Positions 25,949-35,308 of a stretch of DNA of 64,000 bases are shown piece by piece. A program made the position numbers and the translations under genes. This stretch comes from Arthrobacter sp. 35W (GTDB lineage Bacteria; Actinomycetota; Actinomycetes; Actinomycetales; Micrococcaceae): NCBI RefSeq assembly GCF_000482545.1, contig NZ_KI519454.1:1550001-1614000 (forward strand), in the 5' to 3' direction. Positions within the stretch are counted from its first letter, which is position 1, and each line of letters begins with the position of its first letter. The notes under the pieces are model-generated. The model did no database searches and had not been told where the DNA came from. It was given only the letters and a program-made list of their open reading frames with translations.

Positions 25949-25979
25949 GGTTACGTCCCGTGGAGTGGTGTAGTTCCTC
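25949..25979 (+). repeat. left terminal inverted repeat of the IS256-family element
   Basis: Begins GGTTACGTCCCGTGGAGTGG and continues about 11 more bases; pairs with 27331-27361 with about five mismatches. Confidence 0.8.
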
Positions 25980-26069
25980 CCTGGCTGCGCGTTGCCCCGG
26001 GCAACGTAGTGAGCCACCGTGCGATGGTCAGTGAGTACCGACTAAAGAACTCACAAAGGACACCACACG

Positions 26070-27302
26070 ATGGCTCTTGACCAGTCTGCCCTGCTCGACC
26101 TCATCGCTCAACTGAAGCTGACCGATGTCACCGACCGCGTCCGGTCCGCGACCGAGTCGCTGTAGCAGGAACTGATCGATGCGGAAGCGACCGCGTTGAT
26201 CGGCGCCGCTCCGTTCGACCGCACCGGCGACCGCAACGGGACGAGGCCCCGAACCCTGACCACGACGGCCGGTGACCATCATCTGAGGATCCCAAAGCTG
26301 CGTCAGGGGTCCTTCTTCCCGGCGTTGCTGGAGCCGCGGCGCCGCGTGGACCAGGCGTTGTTCGCGGTCGTGATGGAAGCGTACGTGCACGGCGTCTCGA
26401 CCCGGAAAGTCGACGATCTCGTCAAAGCGCTCGGCGCCGACACCGGGAAATCAAAGTCCGAAGTGTCCCGCATCTGCACCGGTCTGGATGCCGAAGTCGC
26501 CCAGTTCCGCGACCGCACCCTGGACAGCCAGCATTACCCCTATGTGTTCCTCGACGCGACCTACTGCAAGGCCCGTGTCGGGCACCGCATCGTCTCCCAG
26601 GCCATGGTCGTCGCCGTCGGGGTGGCTGCGGACGGGCGCCGGGAGGTCCTCGGGTTCGACGTCGGAGACAGCGAGAACGAGGGGTTCTGGACCTCGTTCC
26701 CCAGGCCGCTGAAAACCCGCGGCCTGGACGGGGTAAACCTCGTGATGTCCAACGCCCACACCGGGCTGAAGAAGGCGATCGGCACCGTTTTCCAGGGTGC
26801 CGGCTGGCAAAGATGCCGGGTGCATTTCATGCGCAACGTGCTCTCCACCGTGCCCAAAGGATCGCAGGAAATGGTGGCCTCGATCATCCGCACAATCTTC
26901 GCCCACCCCGACAGTGACCACATCGTGAAGCAATTCGGTGAAGTCACCACCATGCTTGGCCGGTCGCATCCATGGGTCGCCGAAATGCTCACCAACGCCC
27001 AATCTGACCTGCTCGCCTTTGCCGATTTCCCACAGCGCCACTGGCACCAGAGTTAGTCCACGAACCCGCTGGAGCGCCTCAACCAGGAAATCAAACGCCG
27101 AACAGACGTCGTCGGCGTGTTCCCCAACGCTGCGGCGCTCCTGCGCCTGGCCGGGGCCGTCCTGATCGAACAGCACGACGAATGGGAGGCGGCGGACCGA
27201 CGCTACTCATCCGAGGCCTCCATGCTCGAGCTGACCACGATGAACAACCCCGTCGAGGCCATCGAAGAGATCGTGCCCCTTCCGGAACTCACCGCCGCCT
27301 AA
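26070..27302 (+). pseudogene. IS256-family transposase with two in-frame TAG codons and a lost catalytic Asp
   Basis: One uninterrupted frame of about 410 codons, broken only by TAG at 26163-26165 and at 27054-27056. By comparison with remembered relatives, the first replaces Tyr (ahead of QELIDAEAT) and the second replaces Trp (ahead of STNPLERLN). The first catalytic Asp is present (VFLDATYC) and so is the Glu (NPLERLN), but the second Asp position reads SNAHTGLKKAI where relatives have SDAH. A short in-frame deletion near residue 48 is also likely. It is therefore inactive by several independent changes. Confidence 0.88.
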
Positions 27303-27330
27303 ACTAGAACAACTGACCTGCACGGTGTCG

Positions 27331-27361
27331 AGAAACTCCACCACTCCGCGGGACGTGACCA
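27331..27361 (-). repeat. right terminal inverted repeat of the IS256-family element
   Basis: Reverse complement begins GGTCACGTCCCGCGGAGTGG; it lies 28 bp after the transposase stop and pairs with the left end at 25949-25979. Confidence 0.8.
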
Positions 27362-27582
27362 AGTCGTCTGCACTCGCTCCGGTGGTGGACCCTTCATCGG
27401 GCATCAAGTCTGGCGAGGTATTTAGGAGGCTGTGACTTTTGACGATCCGCGGCGGCTCTCTTTGGGCGCTAAATGGCGGCATCAGTGAATGCGGCTATCG
27501 CTCTCAGGCCCTGTCGAGCCAAAGAGCCAGCTCACCAGCTGCGATCCAGCTCTGAATTTTGCGCTGCTGGTATCGTGGCCCA

Positions 27583-29007
27583 ATGGTAAAGAGCAGCCGG
27601 ATGAGTGTTCTCACTTCCCAGCAGGATGATTTTCCCCGCTGGTATCAGGACGTCTTGGAGAAGGCCGAGCTGGCCGAGAATGGTCCGGTGCGCGGCACGA
27701 TGGTGATCCGACCGTATGCTTACAGTCTCTGGGAGCGGATGCAGGCAGAGGTCGACGGGCGCATTAAGGCGACCGGCGCTGAAAACGTCTATCTGCCCAT
27801 GTTCATTCCACAGTCATACCTCGAACGAGAAGCCGAGCATGTCGAAGGTTTCAGCCCCGAGCTTGCCGTAGTCACGCACGCGGGTGGCAAAGAGTTGCCG
27901 GAGCCTGTCATTGTTAGGCCAACGAGCGAAACCTTGTTCGGCGAATTGATGTCCAAGTGGATCCAGTCGCATCGAGACCTGCCCATGCTGCTGAACCAAT
28001 GGGCCAATGTTGTGCGGTGGGAAATGCGGCCTCGCCTGTTCCTGCGTACGTCGGAGTTCCTCTGGCAGGAAGGCCATACCGCGCATGCCACCCGTGAAGA
28101 TGCGAACGCTTACGCGCTGCGAATCCACCTGGACGTGTATCGCGATTTCTTGCAAAACGTTCTCGCAATTCCTGTACTTGTAGGCGTCAAATCCCGGCGC
28201 GAGCGATTCGCGGGTGCAATCAACACGATGACCTGCGAGGCCATGATGGGCGATGGCAAGGCACTCCAGATGGCTACCAGTCATGAGTTGGGGCAGAACT
28301 TCGCGAAGGCATTCGACATCACCTTTGCCAGCAGCTCAGGACAGGTCGAAACGTGCTGGACCACGTCATGGGGCTCAAGCACGCGGATGGTCGGTGGGCT
28401 GATCATGGCGCACGGTGATAACCAAGGAATCCGCATACCGCCCCGCATCGCGCCAGTGCAGGTCGTGGTCCTCGCGGTGAAAGACGATGAACGGACCATG
28501 ACGACTGCCTCTTCGCTCGTCGACGAACTGATCGCGGCAGGAGTGCGTGCCCGGCTCGACAATCGGACAACACAGAGCTTCGGCCGGCGTGCCACAGAGT
28601 GGGAGCTTAAGGGCGTCCCGGTCCGCCTGGAGGTTGGTCCCCGAGATCTCGAGTCGCGCCAAGCAACGATCGTGAGACGCGACACGGGCACTAAGGAATC
28701 GATCACGCTCGACACGATCAGCACAACCATTGTCGCTCTCCTGGAGGGTATGCACACCGAGATGATCGCAGCCGCCCGCCAGCGACTGACGGACCGCACG
28801 GTGGAGGCTGCGTCCGTGGTTGAGGCCCTCGAAGCGGCCAAGACAGGATTTGCCCGAATCCCATGGGATCAACTCGGCGAGGAAGGCGAGGAAGCACTCA
28901 ACCGCGAGGCTGTTAGCGTCCGCTGCCTGCAAACCCGCGAAGGAACAGTGCCAAGCAGCGGTGACCTCGACTCCGACCTCATGGCGATTGTCGGCAGGAG
29001 TTACTAA
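27583..29007 (+). CDS. proS: prolyl-tRNA synthetase, archaeal/eukaryotic-type (Thermus-like) class
   Basis: 474 residues; the ATG at 27601 is an alternative start. It charges tRNA-Pro in the cytoplasm. Class IIa motifs are evident: GPVRGTMVIRPYAYSLWERM, the motif 2 region FLRTSEFLWQEGHTAHATRED, TSHELGQNFAKAFDI, and motif 3 as MAHGDNQGIRIPPRIAPVQV, then the anticodon-binding domain with WELKGVPVRLEVGPRDLE. The layout matches the short type lacking the INS editing insert, unlike the ~600-residue enzyme usual in this group. The C-terminal domain ends in the conserved Tyr but has lost its zinc-binding cysteines. Probably an extra, acquired copy between two transposons (inference). Confidence 0.93.
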   Translation: MVKSSRMSVLTSQQDDFPRWYQDVLEKAELAENGPVRGTMVIRPYAYSLWERMQAEVDGRIKATGAENVYLPMFIPQSYLEREAEHVEGFSPELAVVTHAGGKELPEPVIVRPTSETLFGELMSKWIQSHRDLPMLLNQWANVVRWEMRPRLFLRTSEFLWQEGHTAHATREDANAYALRIHLDVYRDFLQNVLAIPVLVGVKSRRERFAGAINTMTCEAMMGDGKALQMATSHELGQNFAKAFDITFASSSGQVETCWTTSWGSSTRMVGGLIMAHGDNQGIRIPPRIAPVQVVVLAVKDDERTMTTASSLVDELIAAGVRARLDNRTTQSFGRRATEWELKGVPVRLEVGPRDLESRQATIVRRDTGTKESITLDTISTTIVALLEGMHTEMIAAARQRLTDRTVEAASVVEALEAAKTGFARIPWDQLGEEGEEALNREAVSVRCLQTREGTVPSSGDLDSDLMAIVGRSY

Positions 29008-29038
29008 CGATTCCCGACGTGAGTATGAATTGACGCCT

Positions 29039-29059
29039 GCCAGCACACTGACTGCTGGC
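29039..29059. terminator. small hairpin after proS
   Basis: GCCAGCA and TGCTGGC form perfect 7-bp arms with a 7-nt loop, 31 bp after the proS stop. Confidence 0.4.
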
Positions 29060-29232
29060 CACGGTTCGCAGCTCTGAAGAATCAACCAGTGCTTGCAGGT
29101 ATCCACGTCTTTCTAGCTAGCCAGGTAGGGACATGAGCCGTCCCACTGAAGGTTCCCTGTCTGACGCTCGGCCGCACATCTTTAACGTCTCGGAGTATTA
29201 GGTGTTCTGCCGATCGCCGACGGATCGCTGGG

Positions 29233-29697
29233 TCAATCGTGGACGATCGCTGCATCGAACCAAATGTCTTCATAGTCAGGTGCAAGCAGAAACCGTGAAC
29301 CCGGAGGCAGGGCCAGGTAGTCAATCACTTGCGGACACCAATTCACCAAGTGGGAGACGTGCAAGGGAACAAAGAAGTCGCTGTCTTCTGATAGTTCCTC
29401 CCCTGCCCAGATGTACCAACTCGTCGTATCTCCCACCGGAGCATGTCGCAGGCCGTTGATCGGCACTACGCCGTCTTGAACATTCCGGGAAATCCCGACT
29501 TTCATGTCCGCAGGACTAGCCAAGGGTTCAGCTCCGAAACGTAGACAAACATCGAGCTGCTGGTTGGATATGCCGTTCGTCTGATCCCCACGTTTCGATA
29601 CAAATTCTCGTTTGTATTCCCAAGCTTGCCACGGTGATCTCGATGAGAGGCAGACTGTGTCCGATCCCGGACAGGAAGCAGTATCCAGACTGACCAC
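29233..29697 (-). CDS. hypothetical protein, possibly Imm33-like immunity-type protein
   Basis: About 154 residues from a GTG. Its core reads LDVCLRFGAEPLASPADMK, VPINGLRHAPVGDTTSWYIW, DFFVPLHVSHLV and LPPGSRFLLAPDYEDIWFD. I recall similar small actinobacterial proteins labelled Imm33-like, but the label is uncertain. No toxin gene is next to it. It lies between the acquired proS and a broken Tn3-family transposase, so it may be cargo. Base composition is less GC-biased than neighbouring core genes. Confidence 0.6.
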   Translation of the reverse strand: MVSLDTASCPGSDTVCLSSRSPWQAWEYKREFVSKRGDQTNGISNQQLDVCLRFGAEPLASPADMKVGISRNVQDGVVPINGLRHAPVGDTTSWYIWAGEELSEDSDFFVPLHVSHLVNWCPQVIDYLALPPGSRFLLAPDYEDIWFDAAIVHD

Positions 29698-29834
29698 CGG
29701 CTACCTAGACCGTTCTGTTCGGCCAGCTGCGGACGGCCCCGAATTTAACTGGCTTGTCGGCACTGCAATGTGGGGCCGTCCCGCAGGAGGTTCCGCTTGC
29801 GGGCGGGGATATGCTCAGGGCAACGTTGCCACAT

Positions 29835-32800
29835 TTAGGTCTCCAGGTCCTCGTCGGGGTTCCTCAATGGCCGAAGTTCCGTGCCTGTGGCACCGGTCGT
29901 GAAAGAGTAGCGGCCCAGCATGTTGATGTGTTCCGAAACCAGCGGAGACAGGCGTTGCATGTCCTCGTCGGCAATGTTGACACCCCGGTCCCGCAGCCCA
30001 GTCAGCGGGTCGTCCAGGTAGCGGGTGTTCCACAGGATGACCGCGTTCAGGACCAGGCCAAGGGCTCCGAGCTGGTCTTCCTGGCCCTCCCGGTAGGACT
30101 GGCGTATCTGGCCTCTCCTGCCATGAAAGACGAGTCTGGCCAGCGCATGTCTGGATTCCTGCACAGTCAGCTGGGTATGAATCTGCCGGCGGTATCCCTC
30201 GTCAACATCGATGAAATCCAGCAGATGCTCGGTCTTGGCTATTCTGCCGTACTCCGCCAACGCCTTTCCGAGCAGGCTTGGTGTCCCACCGCCCTGGGTA
30301 ACCCGCAGGATTTCCGAGGCGCGCACGGTCCCGGCAATCAAGGACCCAGCAAAGCGAAGCATGTCCGGCCAGCTCGCCGTAATGAGCTCCATATTGATTC
30401 GGTTGCGGCCGGCCACCGCGTTCAGCTTCCCATAGTCCGCCGTGGCGTCGATGCGCCAGAACCGTTGGTCCGGCAACCCGGCCAGACGGGGCGAGAACCG
30501 GTATCCGAGCAGGGTGAAAAGCCCGAAGACCTGGTCCGAGTAGGAGGCCGTATCGCTGGCGACCATTTCGGGGCGTTGGCCGCCATCAAGATCGAACAGC
30601 CCATCCAAAATATGCAGGGAATCGCGGACCGTCCCCGGAACCACGACGGCACCCAGCCCGGAGTCTTGGTCGTTGAGATAGTTCAGCCAGGTCAATCCAC
30701 GACCGTGGCCAAAGTACCGGGGATTTGCCCCGGAATTGACGGTGGCCACCGGCACCACGAACCGCATTCCATCGACGGACGCCAACAAGCCTGTGCCCCA
30801 GCGTTGCGCGAGTCCAAGACCGGACTGGGCCTGGATTAGACGGGCGTTGGCCGCTCGAAGCGTATCGGCGCGTACATAGTTCTGGTCGACGTGCGTCAGG
30901 CGTCCACGCGTCAGGGCGGGGTGGCCGTCCTTGACCACCGGTGTCAGGCCGACGTTGCATGCCTCGGCAACCAGGATAGCGGCGACCGAAACACCGAGCT
31001 GGCCCATCCTTGCGGAGGCCTCCGAGACGTGGCTAAATTCCGAGAGGAACCCCGTCCAGGAATGCACTTCCAGCAGCACATCGGGCAGATCCACCCGCGG
31101 CAGCATCCCGGAGACCAACCCCCGCAACTGCGTCAAGGACTCAGGGACCGTCTTGGCCTCCAAGGGTGAAAGGTGGACCTTGCCGGAATCATCAATGCGT
31201 ACCGCGGGATTGTCGGCCAGTTGCTCGGCCGCCGCAAGATAACGGGCATCAAGGCGGTGGCGAACATCGGCCAGGTGGTCCGCTGGCTCTTCCGGCAGCT
31301 GGAGCGCCCTCAAGGTCTCAGTCTTGGTTTTCTGCCACGCCGGATCGGTGAGCAACCGCGCCCGGGGATCTCCCCAGCGACGCCCACCCACCACGAAAAT
31401 GTCCCTACGCCGCAGCGCCTTATGGACGGCCTCCATCACGGCCACCGTGTAGGCCTTGCGATCGATCTCCTCCGCAACCGTGACCAGGCGCTGCCAAGCC
31501 GGCGAGAGCACGGACAGATCAACCTCGGCCGGGTCCTTCTTAAGGCCGTCCAGAACCTCCGGCAGCGCCGTCAGCGCCGCCAACGTTGGTGCTCCGCACG
31601 CGGTGGCCCCGAAGGGTGCCGCCGCGGCCAACGCCGGCAGGAACGAGCGCACGGTGGCGAACCGCCGCATCATCTCGGCTGCGGTGTCAGCCTCGGCTCC
31701 GTCGGGATTCACCACTTCGTTCACCACCTCCAGCGCGGCGCGCAGCTCGGGCAAGGACACCTGATCGGCCAGCACCGAGGCGGCCCCTGCGCCGGAATAT
31801 TCCGTATTGCACAGGACCTCGACCAGTGTTTTCGCGGCCTTCGCCAATTGCAGTGAGGCCTTGGACAAGCGGGGCAGGGACTTCAACCGGGCCGCACTGG
31901 ATTCCCTGGCCGCCTTGCGCAGAACGCGTTCGGTGACAATGGCATCCAGAGCATCACACAAATCATCGGCAATCTCCGACGTCAAGGCGCGCACGGCACA
32001 AAGCAATGTCGCACCCCGGCGCCGGCCCGATAGTCCTCGAAGCGATGAGGCCTTGCCCGCCAACCCGTAGCGGGCCAAGGCATTCATCCGGCCCTCGGGG
32101 ATCATCTCCACGTCGATGGACTCGGCACCCAGCGCCCGCAAGCGGCCCAGCCGCTCCAACTGCCGCAACTACTCCGGCACCGACACCCGCGAGGGCCCGG
32201 TCCGCAGTCTTTCCCACGCGGTCAGCCGTGACCCCTCCCCAACGCGAAGCAGACCTTCCAATTCCAGAATCAAGGCGGGGCCGGCAGCGTCAACCAGCAT
32301 GGAATGGAGGCGGTCATTTGCTCCGGCACAGACCTCTATAACCAGTCGTGTCAACGTAGAGACGCCGGGGAGAAGGACCTTGCGCTCACGCAGCCAGAGC
32401 ACCGCCCGTTCAAACAGACGCACCGGTCCCTCCGACGACGTCCAGGCCCGGGCCTCCAGAAACAGCCTCAGCTCTTCGTACCGGGCCGGATCAGAGAAAT
32501 CCGCATACCCGTAAACGGTGGAGATTTCCGCGGCGTGCTCATAACCGGTCTGTCCCCGCTGCGCGTACAGCTTGAGCACGGAAGCATCCGCAATACCCAA
32601 CTGCCCGGCCAGGGATTCCACCAACGGCCACGGAACAGCCAATGGATCCGTCAGGAACCGCCCTGCCACCCGCACCGTGATCAGTTGGACAGCGAATCCC
32701 AGGCGGTTGTGCATTCCCCGACGGCGACCAACTACCGACAGGTCTGCATCGTCCAACCAACAGAAACGTTCCAGGTCCTCCGTCGATACCTCGTCGGGGA

Positions 32801-32858
32801 ATCCGCCGAACCCTGCGGCCTGCTCATCACTTAGAAAATCGACCGCCACGGAACCCAT
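29835..32858 (-). pseudogene. Tn3-family transposase (tnpA) interrupted by an in-frame TAG
   Basis: The frame gives 229 residues, a TAG at 32169-32171, then 777 residues in the same frame; about 1007 codons in total, the normal length for Tn3 TnpA. N-terminal parts include FGGFPDEVSTEDLERFCWL and RLGFAVQLITVRVAGRFL. The catalytic region shows a conserved Asp in VASDTASYSDQVFGLFTLLG followed by YRFSPRLAGLPDQRFWRID, and the end reads SEHINMLGRYSF. Only the single nonsense codon separates it from an intact gene. Confidence 0.88.
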
Positions 32859-32876
32859 TCAACAGGCCTCTGACTC

Positions 32877-32913
32877 CTTAGCGTGAATTTCCGGGCGCTT
32901 CTTCCCCAGACCC
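32877..32913 (-). repeat. Tn3-type terminal inverted repeat
   Basis: Read inward from 32913 on the minus strand it begins GGGTCTGGGGAAGAAGC and ends GGAAATTCACGCTAAG. The inner ending ACGCTAAG matches that of Tn3/Tn21-class ends. It lies 18 bp outside the tnpA start codon. The right border coincides with the edge of a truncated DHFR-like gene. Confidence 0.7.
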
Positions 32914-32914
32914 G

Positions 32915-33063
32915 GTCTCGTCGACGAGATCCGGCTGCTCGTCTGCCCGGCGTCGCGCGGCAGGGGAACGCGCATCTTCGAGGGCCAGCAGGACCTGCAG
33001 CTGCTTGAGGCCACCCCATTCGACAACGGTGTGGTGCTTCTGCGCTACGCCATCGTGAAATAA
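32915..33063 (+). pseudogene. 3' remnant of a dihydrofolate-reductase/RibD C-terminal-like gene
   Basis: A frame ending in TAA at 33061 reads GLVDEIRLLVCPASRGRGTR, then IFEGQQDLQLLEATPFDNGV and VLLRYAIVK. This is the C-terminal ~48 residues of the RibD-C/DHFR-like family common in actinobacteria, in which the GLVDE helix precedes VCPV..G. Homology stops exactly where the Tn3 end begins, so the 5' part was lost on Tn3 insertion or a later deletion. No start codon; presumed non-functional. Confidence 0.75.
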
Positions 33064-33112
33064 GCGGCGAGGTTCCGCATCGCGGTCGCGGACGGACCGA
33101 TAGTCTCCCTGC

Positions 33113-34063
33113 CTAGCGTTCGTACAGTGCAGCCGTGGCGGTGGCAACTTCGCGCATCACGGCTTGCACCTCGGGTGGCCCAGTGACGCGGAGGTGGGTG
33201 CCGAATTGTAGGAGCTGACGCGCGGCCTCCGCCCGGTCATAGACGATGGTGATCTCTGCACGGTCGGGGTCAAGAGGATTGCTGCTGGTGAGCCGTGATC
33301 CCAGGATTCGTCGTGCGAGGTCAAGCCTGTCCGCCGCAAGCGTTGCAGTGACAGTGATTCCATTGCGGCTCCCGACAGATGTGCTGAGTTGCCGGCTCAC
33401 GCTGGCCAGCGACTCACCCCGGCGCAGGGATCGGGCAGTTGGCAGGGTCTCCCAGCGCAGGAGCCTTTCCAGCGAATACAGCCGCGGCGTGGTGTTGATG
33501 TCTGCCACCAGGTACCAACGGCCTGCCTTCGCGAGGAGTCCATACGGGTCAACGGTGCGCCAAGACGCATCCTTCTCGGCACTGCTGCGGTAGTGGATCC
33601 GCAATCGCCGGCCCGTTTGGAGGTCTTTGGCGAGATCAGCGACGTCGGCCCCGGGTGTCCCGGGGCTGAACCAGGGCATATTGTCGATGACGACCAGCCC
33701 GGACAACGGCAGCAGGGAGTGGCCGGGCACGGGATGGCGCGAAGCCAGCTTCCGGTGGGCTGTGCGCGTTGGTGCTTCAACGCCGAGCTGCCGCGCTTGC
33801 CCAGGGTCCAGACCCAGAAGCTGCAGGGCATCGATCTCGGCGGGGCTGAGTCGGGATACATCAAGTTGCGAGCCTGGCAGCAGAACGACGCCTCCGTAGC
33901 GGCCTCGTTCAGCAAAAACCGGCACGTCGGCGTCGGTCAGGGTCGCCACGTCCCGCAGAACCGTCCGGACCGATACCTGCAACTCTTCAGCCAATTCAGG
34001 GGCGGTCATGCGGTGCCGCGTCTGGAGCAGCAACATCATCGAGAGCAGGCGTTGGGACTTCAT
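33113..34063 (-). CDS. WYL-domain transcriptional regulator with N-terminal HTH
   Basis: 316 residues from the ATG at 34063 (preceded by GGGGAA). The N-terminal winged helix reads RLLSMMLLLQTRHRMTAPEL and VSVRTVLRDVATLTDADVP, typical of the DeoR/YafY type. A WYL domain follows (RRLRIHYRSSAEKD, TVDPYGLLAKAGRWYLVADI) and a C-terminal WCX segment. Such proteins sense DNA-derived or other small ligands and control neighbouring genes. It is divergent from the VOC gene at 34155, the probable target. Confidence 0.9.
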   Translation of the reverse strand: MKSQRLLSMMLLLQTRHRMTAPELAEELQVSVRTVLRDVATLTDADVPVFAERGRYGGVVLLPGSQLDVSRLSPAEIDALQLLGLDPGQARQLGVEAPTRTAHRKLASRHPVPGHSLLPLSGLVVIDNMPWFSPGTPGADVADLAKDLQTGRRLRIHYRSSAEKDASWRTVDPYGLLAKAGRWYLVADINTTPRLYSLERLLRWETLPTARSLRRGESLASVSRQLSTSVGSRNGITVTATLAADRLDLARRILGSRLTSSNPLDPDRAEITIVYDRAEAARQLLQFGTHLRVTGPPEVQAVMREVATATAALYER

Positions 34064-34154
34064 TTCCCCATTATCGATCCATACCAGACAAGAACTGTCA
34101 TGTATTGCTGTCAGGCTGGCTGTGGCCAGAAAACCACTACGCAGGAGCTTTGAA

Positions 34155-34520
34155 ATGACTACACCGAACCTCTTTCTCATCTACGTCACAGACGTCGAGC
34201 GCGCCACTGCTTTCTACAGCGATTTGTTTGGGATGGAACCCGTCGTCACCACACCCCGCTACGTCCCGTTCGAGGTCGCCCCGGGTGTGCTGTTCGCCCT
34301 GTGGTCCGGTCGCGCCGACGCGGCCACGGCGGCCACACACCGAACCAGCGAGGTCGGGCTCATGCTCCCGGGCTCGACGGCGGCCGTGGACGACTGCTTC
34401 ACCATCTGGGTGGCCAAGGGAGTCACCGTGATCGAAGAACCGTACGAGGAGGTCTTCGGACGCACCTTCGTGGTCGCCGATCCCGACGGAAACCTCATCC
34501 GCGTTTCCCCCATGGACTGA
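34155..34520 (+). CDS. VOC family protein
   Basis: 121 residues from the ATG at 34155, with GGAG 9 nt upstream. A single VOC module pair is visible: PNLFLIYVTDVERATAFYSD, LFGMEPVVTTPRYVPFEVAP and VVADPDGNLIRVSPMD. Likely a glyoxalase or resistance-type protein; substrate unknown. It is divergent from the WYL regulator with 91 bp between starts, and converges with the HAD gene. Confidence 0.88.
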   Translation: MTTPNLFLIYVTDVERATAFYSDLFGMEPVVTTPRYVPFEVAPGVLFALWSGRADAATAATHRTSEVGLMLPGSTAAVDDCFTIWVAKGVTVIEEPYEEVFGRTFVVADPDGNLIRVSPMD

Positions 34521-34543
34521 CGCGCTCCCAATCGACCCGAAGG

Positions 34544-35200
34544 TCAGCGACTCTGGGCGTCGGACCGAACGACGGCGTTGATCACCTCGGCCGCTGTAGG
34601 CGCCGAGAGGTCTGGGGCAGCCATCCCGCTGGGCCATTCCTTGCCGCGCGATACCCAGCCTGTCCTCAGACCTGCCGCACGGCCGCCGGCGATGTCTGCG
34701 GTTGGGTGGTCACCGACCATCCAACCGTCGGCAGGATCGGCAAGGAGGCGCTTCGCGGCAATTGCGAAGATCCCGGGGTCGGGCTTCTTTACCTGCTCGG
34801 CCTCGGAAATGACAACGGCATCCACATACGGCTCCAGGCCGGCCACCTGGATCTTCAGCGTTTGTTGCGCCGTCGATCCATTGGTCACGACGCCAATTTT
34901 CCAACCGCTGCTGCGGGCACGGCGGAGAGCAGAGATTGTCCCAGGGTCTATGGTCAGCAAGTCCACGTGCTCCAAGAGAAGTGCATGAGCGAGATCCTCA
35001 ATGCCCAGACCGGTGTCGAATCGATCCTTGATGGCACGCGCCAGAGATTCCCGCGGTTCGTAGCCATCGCGGTCGGCAGCAATGAGCCACTCGTCGTCCA
35101 GATCGGAACCCCCGAGTGACCGCACAAAAGTGGTGGCCCATAGGTTGAATGCCGATGCTCTATCAACCAACGTGTTGTCCAAATCCACGAGCAGCAGCAT
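34544..35200 (-). CDS. HAD-superfamily hydrolase
   Basis: 218 residues. Motif I is VDLDNTLVDR (nucleophile and acid/base Asp pair), motif II is VVTNGS, motif III the Lys of QVKKPDPGIF, and motif IV GWMVGDHPTADIAGG. The helical cap between motifs I and II places it in the subfamily I phosphatases (phosphoglycolate-phosphatase or haloacid-dehalogenase-like). Cytoplasmic phosphate-ester hydrolysis is likely; the substrate is unknown. Confidence 0.9.
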   Translation of the reverse strand: MLLLVDLDNTLVDRASAFNLWATTFVRSLGGSDLDDEWLIAADRDGYEPRESLARAIKDRFDTGLGIEDLAHALLLEHVDLLTIDPGTISALRRARSSGWKIGVVTNGSTAQQTLKIQVAGLEPYVDAVVISEAEQVKKPDPGIFAIAAKRLLADPADGWMVGDHPTADIAGGRAAGLRTGWVSRGKEWPSGMAAPDLSAPTAAEVINAVVRSDAQSR

Positions 35201-35308
35201 TCGTCCAGACTACCCATCCTCGGCTCGGCATTCACTGCCAGTGACTATCGATGGGTGTTTGTGGGCAATTGGCGGGACGGATTCAGCGAACCGAACTACC
35301 TTGGATGA

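Larger units (their letters stand above)
25949..27361 (+). mobile_element. IS256-family insertion sequence, complete ends but dead transposase
   Basis: The left end (GGTTACGTCCCGTGGAGTGG, 25949 onward) and the right end read in reverse (GGTCACGTCCCGCGGAGTGG, 27361 backward) are terminal inverted repeats that match for about 31 bp with few mismatches. They bracket a Mutator/IS256-type transposase gene. No 8-9 bp target duplication is visible: the flanks are CCTCGGAG and AAGTCGTC. Confidence 0.85.
29835..32913 (-). mobile_element. Tn3-family transposon remnant: broken tnpA plus one terminal repeat
   Basis: Consists of a full-length but interrupted Tn3-type transposase gene and one recognisable 37-38 bp end at 32877-32913. 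I found no convincing second end near 29835, no resolvase gene and no res site. Either the tnpA-3' side has been deleted or its end has diverged. Confidence 0.75.

Noticed and set aside
27362-27582. T-box riboswitch upstream of proS
   Set aside because: The conserved antiterminator sequence AGGGTGGNACCGCG is not present and no terminator/antiterminator pair is evident.
29158-29190. Second Tn3 end (GTCTGACGCTC motif)
   Set aside because: It shares TCTGACGCTC with the Tn3 type end but does not match the actual end found at 32877-32913 and lacks the ..CTAAG inner part.
29805-29839. Alternative left Tn3 end overlapping the tnpA stop (GGGGATATG...TTTAGG)
   Set aside because: Position is plausible but identity to the right end is too low to call.
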